NCBI GenBank assembly: GCA_016709335.1
Contig: JADJNC010000001.1
Coordinates: forward strand, 1-52,263
Reading direction: 5' to 3'
From: Candidatus Propionivibrio dominans
GTDB lineage: Bacteria; Pseudomonadota; Gammaproteobacteria; Burkholderiales; Rhodocyclaceae
DNA length: 52,263 nucleotides
Below are positions 45,975 to 52,263 of this stretch, in pieces. The translations under genes and the position numbers were made by a program. The first letter of the stretch is position 1, and every line of letters begins with the position of its first letter. The notes under the pieces were generated by a model. It ran no database searches, was not told where the DNA came from, and was given only the letters and a program-made list of their open reading frames with translations.

Positions 45975-46607
45975 ATGAAAACACGAATCAAGATCTGTGG
46001 CCTGACCCGGCTGGAGGACGTGCAGGCGGCGGTGGGAGCCGGCGCCGACGCGATTGGACTGGTTTTCTACCCGCCCAGCCCGCGCCATGTCGATCTGGCA
46101 ACAGCGAGCAAACTGGCGCGTGCGGTTCCACCCTTCATCACCATCGTCGGTCTCTTCGTCAATGCCGACCCGGCACTGGTCAGGGCAACGCTGTCCGCTG
46201 TCCCGATTCACCTGCTGCAGTTTCACGGTGATGAGGATGAAAGCTATTGCCGGCAATTCGACCACCCGTACATGAAGGCGGCTCGCGTCAGGCCGGGGCT
46301 GGATTTGGTACAATACGCCGCTGGCTTCCCTTCGGCGCAGGCGATTCTGCTGGACGCCTTTGCTGACGGTTACGGCGACGGCGGCAAGGTTTTCGACTGG
46401 AGCCTGATACCGCCTGCTCTGGGCAAGCCGATGGTACTCTCCGGGGGGCTGGATGCAGGCAATGTGGGCGAGGCCATGCTTCGTGTGCGGCCGGCGGCGG
46501 TTGATGTCTCTTCGGGCGTCGAGGCCGCCGGGGGAATCAAGGATGCTGAAAAGATTCGTTCATTTGTTGCCGCCGTGCGAGCGGCGGGTTTGATGCCGAC
46601 TGATTGA
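45975..46607 (+). CDS. trpF: Phosphoribosylanthranilate isomerase
   Basis: 210 residues, TIM barrel. Signatures KICGLTRLEDVQAAVGAGAD, IGLVFYPPSPRHV, LLQFHGDE and VDVSSGVEAAGGIKDAEKI. Third step from chorismate to tryptophan. ATG preferred over a TTG two codons earlier. Separated from trpB by about 165 bases, a wider gap than expected. Confidence 0.95.
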   Translation: MKTRIKICGLTRLEDVQAAVGAGADAIGLVFYPPSPRHVDLATASKLARAVPPFITIVGLFVNADPALVRATLSAVPIHLLQFHGDEDESYCRQFDHPYMKAARVRPGLDLVQYAAGFPSAQAILLDAFADGYGDGGKVFDWSLIPPALGKPMVLSGGLDAGNVGEAMLRVRPAAVDVSSGVEAAGGIKDAEKIRSFVAAVRAAGLMPTD

Positions 46608-46642
46608 TTCATGAACACCGAATACCTCACCTGTGGAACAGG

Positions 46643-46735
46643 ATGATCGATGCGCAAGAGTTCTGGTGGACGTACCCGTACCTGCTGGCGACGTTTCTTC
46701 GCCAACCATGCCTGAGGCCGACGACAGCTTTCTGA
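46643..46735 (+). CDS. Possible 30-residue peptide with tandem Trp codons before trpB
   Basis: MIDAQEFWWTYPYLLATFLR and ten more residues. Adjacent TGG TGG codons and five further aromatic residues in the trpF-trpB gap recall trp leader peptides. There is no clear terminator after it and the ribosome binding site is weak, so it may be chance. Confidence 0.2.
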   Translation: MIDAQEFWWTYPYLLATFLRQPCLRPTTAF

Positions 46736-46771
46736 TCGTCTGTTCGTTTTCCATTGCCTCAAGGAGAAATC

Positions 46772-47977
46772 ATGCTTGCCCCCCGCTACGACTTGCCTGA
46801 CGCCCTCGGCCACTTTGGCCCGTATGGTGGCGTTTTTGTTGCCGAAACACTGATCCCCGCGCTTGAAGAACTGAACGAAGCCTACGCGCTTGCCCAGCGC
46901 GACCCGCTGTTCATTGCCGAATTCGAATACGACCTCAAGCATTACGTCGGTCGCCCGAGCCCGATTTATCATGCCAGGCGCTGGTCCGATCTGCTTGGTG
47001 GTGCGCAGATCTACCTAAAACGTGAAGACCTCAATCACACCGGGGCGCACAAGATCAACAATTGCATTGGCCAGGCCATGCTCGCCCGACGCATGGGCAA
47101 GCCGCGCGTCATTGCCGAAACCGGTGCCGGTCAGCACGGCGTCGCTACCGCCACCGTGGCGGCTCGCTACGGCATGGAGTGCGTCGTCTACATGGGCTCC
47201 GAGGACATCAAACGGCAGGCCGCCAACGTCTATCGCATGAAGCTGCTCGGTGCGAGCGTGGTGCCTGTCGAAAGTGGCTCCAGAACGCTCAAGGATGCGC
47301 TCAACGAAGCCATGCGCGACTGGGTAACCAACGTCAGCAACACCTTCTACATCATCGGCACGGTGGCCGGTCCGCATCCTTATCCGATGATGGTGCGCGA
47401 CTTCCAGGCGGTGATCGGCAAGGAATCCATCGTTCAGATGCAGGATCAGTGCGAGCGTCAACCCGATGCCGTGATTGCCTGTGTCGGCGGCGGTTCCAAT
47501 GCCATGGGGATTTTCCATCCCTACATTCCGCTTGCCGGGGTTCGCCTGATCGGCGTTGAAGCGGCGGGTGAAGGCATTGAAACCGGCCACCACGCGGCTT
47601 CGCTGACCGCCGGACGTCCCGGCGTGCTGCACGGTAACCGTACCTATCTGCTGCAGGACGAAAACGGCCAGATCATCGAGACGCACTCGGTTTCGGCCGG
47701 TCTCGATTATCCCGGCGTCGGCCCGGAGCACGCCTGGCTCAAGGATTCGGGGCGGGCGGAATACGTCACCATCACCGATGCCGAAGCGCTGCAGGCCTTC
47801 CACAGTCTGTGCCGTCTGGAGGGCATCATCCCGGCGCTCGAATCGAGCCATGCCATTGCCTATGCTGCCAGGCTCGCGCCGACCTTGCCGAAAGACAAGA
47901 TCCTGCTGATCAATCTCTCCGGTCGGGGTGACAAGGATATGCACACCGTCGCTGAAAAATCGGGGATCACATTCTGA
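46772..47977 (+). CDS. trpB: Tryptophan synthase beta subunit
   Basis: 401 residues. The PLP-binding lysine lies in [17 protein letters not shown], with [12 protein letters not shown] and the phosphate loop GGGSNAMG. Joins indole and serine to tryptophan. AAGGAG lies six bases before this ATG, which decides it over an earlier in-frame ATG. Stop overlaps the trpA start (TGATG). Confidence 0.97.
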   Translation: MLAPRYDLPDALGHFGPYGGVFVAETLIPALEELNEAYALAQRDPLFIAEFEYDLKHYVGRPSPIYHARRWSDLLGGAQIYLKREDLNHTGAHKINNCIGQAMLARRMGKPRVIAETGAGQHGVATATVAARYGMECVVYMGSEDIKRQAANVYRMKLLGASVVPVESGSRTLKDALNEAMRDWVTNVSNTFYIIGTVAGPHPYPMMVRDFQAVIGKESIVQMQDQCERQPDAVIACVGGGSNAMGIFHPYIPLAGVRLIGVEAAGEGIETGHHAASLTAGRPGVLHGNRTYLLQDENGQIIETHSVSAGLDYPGVGPEHAWLKDSGRAEYVTITDAEALQAFHSLCRLEGIIPALESSHAIAYAARLAPTLPKDKILLINLSGRGDKDMHTVAEKSGITF

Positions 47978-48806
47978 TGTCAAAAATTCAAGCCACCTTT
48001 GAGCGCCTGCAGGCGCAAGGGCGCAAGGCATTGATTCCGTTCATCACCGCCGGTGATCCCGATCCTGCACTGACCGTTCCGCTGATGCATACCCTGGTCG
48101 AGGCCGGTGCCGACATCATCGAGCTTGGCGTGCCGTTTTCCGATCCGATGGCCGACGGGCCGACGATTCAGCGTGCTTCCGAGCGCGCCTTGCTCAAGGG
48201 CGTCAGCCTGCGGCAGGTGCTGGGCATGGTGGCCAACTTCCGTGCCGACAATAACGAAACGCCGGTGGTCCTGATGGGCTATGCCAATCCGGTCGAGTCG
48301 ATGGGCGTCAATGAATTTGCGGCGACAGCCTTTGATGCCGGTGTCGATGGCGTGCTGGTCGTCGATTATCCGCCGGAAGAAAGCACCGAGTTTGCCCGTG
48401 CGATGCACGCCAATGCGCTTGATCCGATCTTCCTGCTGGCGCCAACCTCGACACCCGCGCGCATCGCGCAAGTTGCGGCGCTGGCCAGCGGCTACGTCTA
48501 TTACGTTTCACTCAAGGGCGTTACCGGTTCAGCCGCGCTTGACGTTGCCGCGGTTGCCGCGCGCATCCCGGAAATCCATGCCAGTACGGGCGTTCCGGTA
48601 GGTGTCGGATTCGGTATCCGCGATGCGTTAACAGCCGGTCTGGTGGCCAGAATCGCCGATGCCGTCGTCGTCGGCAGCCGCATCATCGAAGAGATCGAGC
48701 AATCGACCAGTGACAACGTTTGCGCAAGGGTTCATGCGCTGGTCGCTGAACTGCGTCGCGGCATGGACGACTCAGTCGGAACAAGCCCTCCTGTTCGAGG
48801 AGCATC

Positions 48807-48810
<4 letters not shown>
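47977..48810 (+). CDS. trpA: Tryptophan synthase alpha subunit
   Basis: 277 residues, TIM barrel. Catalytic Glu in [20 protein letters not shown] in part, and Asp in [12 protein letters not shown]. Makes indole and passes it to TrpB. Coupled to trpB by one-base overlap and to accD by ATGA. Confidence 0.96.
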
Positions 48811-49679
<869 letters not shown>

Positions 49680-49750
49680 AGACTCTTTCAACACAGAGTG
49701 CAATGGCACTACCTTAAGCCAATGACATCTACCGTCTATTAAACAGAGCA

Positions 49751-49821
49751 CGTCACACCGGTGAAAGCCGGTGTCCAGAATTGTGCCCCGCTACTGGGTC
49801 CCGGCTTTCGCCGGGACGACG
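49751..49821. repeat. Pair of REP-like palindromes after accD
   Basis: CACACCGG TGAAAG CCGGTGTCC and GTCCCGGC TTTC GCCGGGAC, about 25 bases apart, same family as the copies at 14.94 and 31.6 kb. Confidence 0.7.
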
Positions 49822-49882
49822 TATTACTTCCAGCTGTCTTGGCAACTGCTTGCGACAAACCGCTCCGGCTTCGGCGTCAGAC

Positions 49883-50293
49883 TCAGGTCAGCACCAGCAC
49901 ATTCAGTCCGCTCACGCGCTTGAATGTGCTGTCCCCGCTCAGAAACACGTGATCCGTACCTAACTGCAAACAACAAGCCGCTTGCAGAGCATCTGGCGTC
50001 CTGATGCCATGCCTGGCCCGGATTGCCGCTGCCAGTTCGACCACCGCCCGCGATAACTCAATCCATACCAGATCGGGTCGAATAAAAAAGGCGTCGAATA
50101 TTGCCAGTGTCGTGTTGTCGTTGCCTTTCATCGGACCCACACGGCATTCCAGCCAGGACAAGCGACTGACAGCCGTACCCAGATCAGGGTGCTTCCTGGC
50201 GAAGCTTGCCAGTTCCTTGCGTAACTTGCCGGCAAAGGGTTCCTTGCCCTCAATCAGGTAGATCAAGGCGCTGGCGTCAAAGAAGGCGATCAC
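49883..50293 (-). CDS. PIN-domain toxin (VapC-like)
   Basis: 136 residues with the acidic PIN residues: Asp6 (FFDASALIYL), Glu49 region (SWLECRVGP), Asp in RTPDALQAACCLQL and SGDSTFKRV. PIN toxins are Mg-dependent ribonucleases acting on tRNA or rRNA. Start overlaps the end of the antitoxin gene by ATGA. Confidence 0.87.
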   Translation of the reverse strand: MIAFFDASALIYLIEGKEPFAGKLRKELASFARKHPDLGTAVSRLSWLECRVGPMKGNDNTTLAIFDAFFIRPDLVWIELSRAVVELAAAIRARHGIRTPDALQAACCLQLGTDHVFLSGDSTFKRVSGLNVLVLT

Positions 50294-50556
50294 CAGTCGC
50301 GCTCGGCATTTAGGTCAGCGTCAATCTGCGCTTTAGTCCGCTGGCCGGTATTCGCGTGCATCAGTAGCCACTGCAAGGCAGTCACTCCGTTGGCGGGCGA
50401 GACCTTTCCTTGTACAAGCCGCAGATACTCGTCCTCGGTCAGGACAACCGCTGATGGGCGGTTACGCTTGACGATATGCAGGGGGCCGAAACGTAGTCCA
50501 TCCTCAATGGCCGCCATGCCTCGTCGCTTCAGTTCGGCAACGCTGAGAGTGTTCAT
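50290..50556 (-). CDS. Phd/YefM-type antitoxin
   Basis: 88 residues: MNTLSVAELKRRGMAAIEDG, PLHIVKRNRPSAVVLTEDEY, and a C-terminal toxin-binding tail ending AERDW. Matches the Phd/YefM fold that binds operator DNA through its N-terminus. First gene of the pair, coupled to the PIN toxin. Confidence 0.82.
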   Translation of the reverse strand: MNTLSVAELKRRGMAAIEDGLRFGPLHIVKRNRPSAVVLTEDEYLRLVQGKVSPANGVTALQWLLMHANTGQRTKAQIDADLNAERDW

Positions 50557-50755
50557 GACAAATTCCTATTAGTGCTTGTTACGGTACTTATTTTAGCGCA
50601 TTTAGTACTGTACTGACAGACTTCCATATTCTCAAGAAAAAATGAATATATGGCTGGGCAGACGACTTCACGAGAATGGAGGACAGAGTGGCCTGCAAGC
50701 CAACCGGGACGGCATAATCTTCAAGCAGGTCTAATCTTCAGTTACAATCTGATCG

Positions 50756-51010
50756 ATGTTCAACGGTAAATATCACTTAAGCGTAAATATTTTGAACAGA
50801 ACCATCTGCAGGGTGTCAATTATTGTCGGAAATACACTAACATTTTTCGGCTGCCTTGGTCTTATTCTCGGCTTGGGCGGACTGGTTAACCTGGATGACT
50901 TTGCCATTGGTATTTCATCCGGCATTCGCGTGATAGGTACGGTCGCAATTGCCGGGTGCTTGCTCAGCGCCATCGGCTATGGCTTTTTAGATTACATCGA
51001 CAAGCATTAA
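50756..51010 (+). CDS. Small membrane protein, unknown
   Basis: 84 residues with two predicted membrane segments (SIIVGNTLTFFGCLGLILGL and IRVIGTVAIAGCLLSAIGYG). No family recognised and no strong ribosome site. First of three consecutive tiny membrane proteins on the plus strand. Confidence 0.55.
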   Translation: MFNGKYHLSVNILNRTICRVSIIVGNTLTFFGCLGLILGLGGLVNLDDFAIGISSGIRVIGTVAIAGCLLSAIGYGFLDYIDKH

Positions 51011-51026
51011 ACGCAGGAGGTAACCC

Positions 51027-51209
51027 ATGTTCAAGAAATCCGATTTCTTTATCCTTTTGGCCGTGATGATTTCGTTTGTCATCTCGGCCTATCTGTGGTT
51101 TGTCATTAAAGATCCCCAGCAGGCGATCTTTACTGCCATCTGGATTCCAGCAATATTTACCTTTGGAATTTACTTCAAGCTGTGCGCACTGATGAGGCAA
51201 AAAAAATGA
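51027..51209 (+). CDS. Small two-segment membrane protein, unknown
   Basis: 60 residues: FFILLAVMISFVISAYLWFV and AIFTAIWIPAIFTFGIYFKL form two membrane helices. A strong site (GCAGGAGGTAACCC) precedes the ATG, so translation is well supported. Its stop overlaps the next start (ATGA). Confidence 0.65.
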   Translation: MFKKSDFFILLAVMISFVISAYLWFVIKDPQQAIFTAIWIPAIFTFGIYFKLCALMRQKK

Positions 51210-51349
51210 CGAGCGTCGATCTTCTTTACCCGGCTATCATTGTTTTCGCATTATTGGTCGTTGGATTGGTGCTGACCGTCATGGAATTTGACAAGTTGGA
51301 AAACAGCGGTGATGAGCGAGACTCGGATCACCGTCAGAAGGGCAAGTAA
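51206..51349 (+). CDS. Small single-segment membrane protein, unknown
   Basis: 47 residues: MTSVDLLYPAIIVFALLVVG and LVLTVMEFDKLENS, one membrane helix and a charged tail. Overlaps the preceding gene by four bases. The trio looks like a small membrane complex; no function can be assigned. Confidence 0.6.
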   Translation: MTSVDLLYPAIIVFALLVVGLVLTVMEFDKLENSGDERDSDHRQKGK

Positions 51350-51638
51350 TTCAGTCTGAGTTGGCAGAGCGTTCATTGAGCGCTTGAATGAGCCAACTTC
51401 GCCAAAGCAAAGCAGGCGCTCTGCCCAGCCGCTTCAGTTACCCTGAATATATTGCTCAAGGTGATTTGCTTCTCCATAAGATCACTTCACTTCGCCATTA
51501 AGGCCGGTGTGACAGCCCACGCTCTCTTGCTGTAATACCAACCCATAGGGCAGCCTACATTGATTTCTTCCAGGAAACAAAACGATGCTGCACCCCCTTT
51601 GTCCTTCCAAAGCTGACCCCGATAGTTCCATCCAACTA
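51350..51638. other. Intergenic stretch without a recognisable gene
   Basis: Contains one hairpin (AGTTGGC ... GCCAACT, 51360-51396) that could end the small-membrane-protein transcript, though it lacks a T-run. Otherwise no gene. Confidence 0.4.
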
Positions 51639-51700
51639 ATCGTCGACCGCCGCGAAATGAGGGACAAGCTGGTGCAGATTCTGACCATGCTGCAGAGGCT
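51639..51700 (+). repeat. Copy of the 3' end of accD
   Basis: 62 bases match accD 49602-49663 with about two or three mismatches (41 identical bases at the left end). The copy keeps the reading phase ([20 protein letters not shown]) but is not attached to the rest of accD. Confidence 0.93.
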
Positions 51701-51795
51701 TGAGGATGGTATTGGGAAGTCGGGCAACAAATGCCGCCAAAGGCACAGATCTTGGAGCAGACCACCCGGGCTGAACCGGGGCGTCTTTTTCCAAG

Positions 51796-52235
51796 CTATT
51801 CAATACTGAGCAGTTCCTGGAACACTTCGCCAATCTTCCAATAATATTTTCCCTTATTCTCAAAAACACCCACTCCAAATGGTTTGTTGCCCCAGGCTAC
51901 TCTGTCGTACTGCCTGATCAACCTGGATTTGTCATTTACGTACCATTTCCCGTCTGTTGAGGATTTTGATGAAAAGGCAGATAAGTTACCGCCGGATTCT
52001 TCCGTTTTCGTGAAAGTGATTTTCATCATATCCACATTAACATCACTGTCTGTCCGCGCCCCGACCGTGGCGCGGTAGCAACTGTCTTGTTGGCAATCAG
52101 ATCAATAACTTCTTGTTTGTTTAGCTGTCTTGCATTCTCCAATTCCGTATTCCCTTGTGCAAAAGCAATACCTCCGGGAATCGAAATGAATGAACAAAAA
52201 AGAATGAGGAGACAGTTTCTGACGGCTCTTATCAT
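51796..52235 (-). pseudogene. Exported protein of about 140 residues, one frameshift
   Basis: GGAGG six bases before ATG; signal peptide MIRAVRNCLLILFCSFISIP up to IAFAQG. The first part NARQLNKQEVIDLIANKTVA runs into a different frame near 52045, which continues with MMKITFTKTEESGG, SSTDGKWYVNDKSRLIRQY and FENKGKYYWKIGEVFQEL. The combination of a KxEVxxLIxNKTV beginning and a GKWYV/QY/KYYW end resembles small periplasmic DUF995-like proteins. Function unknown. Joining the two frames is inference. Confidence 0.55.
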
Positions 52236-52263
52236 GATGTACCTCCGTGGAAGCAAATGAACA

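Overview
The window looks like a chromosomal piece of a betaproteobacterium of the Rhodocyclales type. Candidatus Accumulibacter or a Dechloromonas/Propionivibrio relative is a guess, not a demonstrated assignment. The evidence is the gene orders lepA-lepB-DUF4845-rnc-era-recO, leuC-entericidin-leuD-membrane protein-leuB-asd-fimV-(cbiQ-like)-truA-trpF-trpB-trpA-accD, and ilvB-ilvN, together with REP-like palindromes and a moderately high GC content. I see no rRNA, tRNA or CRISPR array.

Left part (1-16.7 kb): the translation/processing cluster (lepA to recO), a broken P4-type integrase just after recO, a broken HxlR regulator divergent from a cytochrome P460 and thioredoxin-fold pair, a NamZ-like muramidase with a DOMON-like gene, a potABCD polyamine/spermidine-type ABC operon and a bifunctional phosphotransferase/kinase gene. 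Many of these genes are split by small indels, while lepB, DUF4845, era, P460, the redoxin gene and potB are intact. After correcting frames, the lepA product is well conserved, so sequence errors are the first explanation, but the uneven distribution is worth checking.

Middle part (16.7-25.8 kb): thiol peroxidase and aminopeptidase N, then accessory DNA. This holds an orphan HigA-like antidote, a complete HicBA pair, a TumE-like toxin with its HTH partner, a HAD phosphatase, and the most interesting locus. At 23.1-25.4 kb on the minus strand lie four short precursor-like peptides with double-glycine leaders (EELEQVSGG type). They are followed, after a terminator, by a 363-residue protein with eight clustered cysteines and a C-terminal region resembling a PqqD-like winged helix. 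No known modification enzyme, peptidase or exporter lies beside them, so this is a candidate undescribed RiPP-like system.

Right part (25.8-49.7 kb): ilvBN preceded by a 58-codon ORF and a strong terminator (possible attenuator), an Ada-like AraC/MGMT protein, an OmpR-type two-component pair next to degP with a PmrA-like box before degP, aroC, a DUF465 protein, an MFS carrier, and the leu, asd, fimV, truA, trp and accD genes. These supply branched-chain amino acid, aromatic, tryptophan, aspartate-family and fatty acid synthesis. End (49.7-52.26 kb): a PIN/Phd toxin-antitoxin pair, three tiny membrane proteins, and a 62-base copy of the 3' end of accD two kilobases from the original, which suggests an inserted block. 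The last gene is a secreted protein split by a frameshift.
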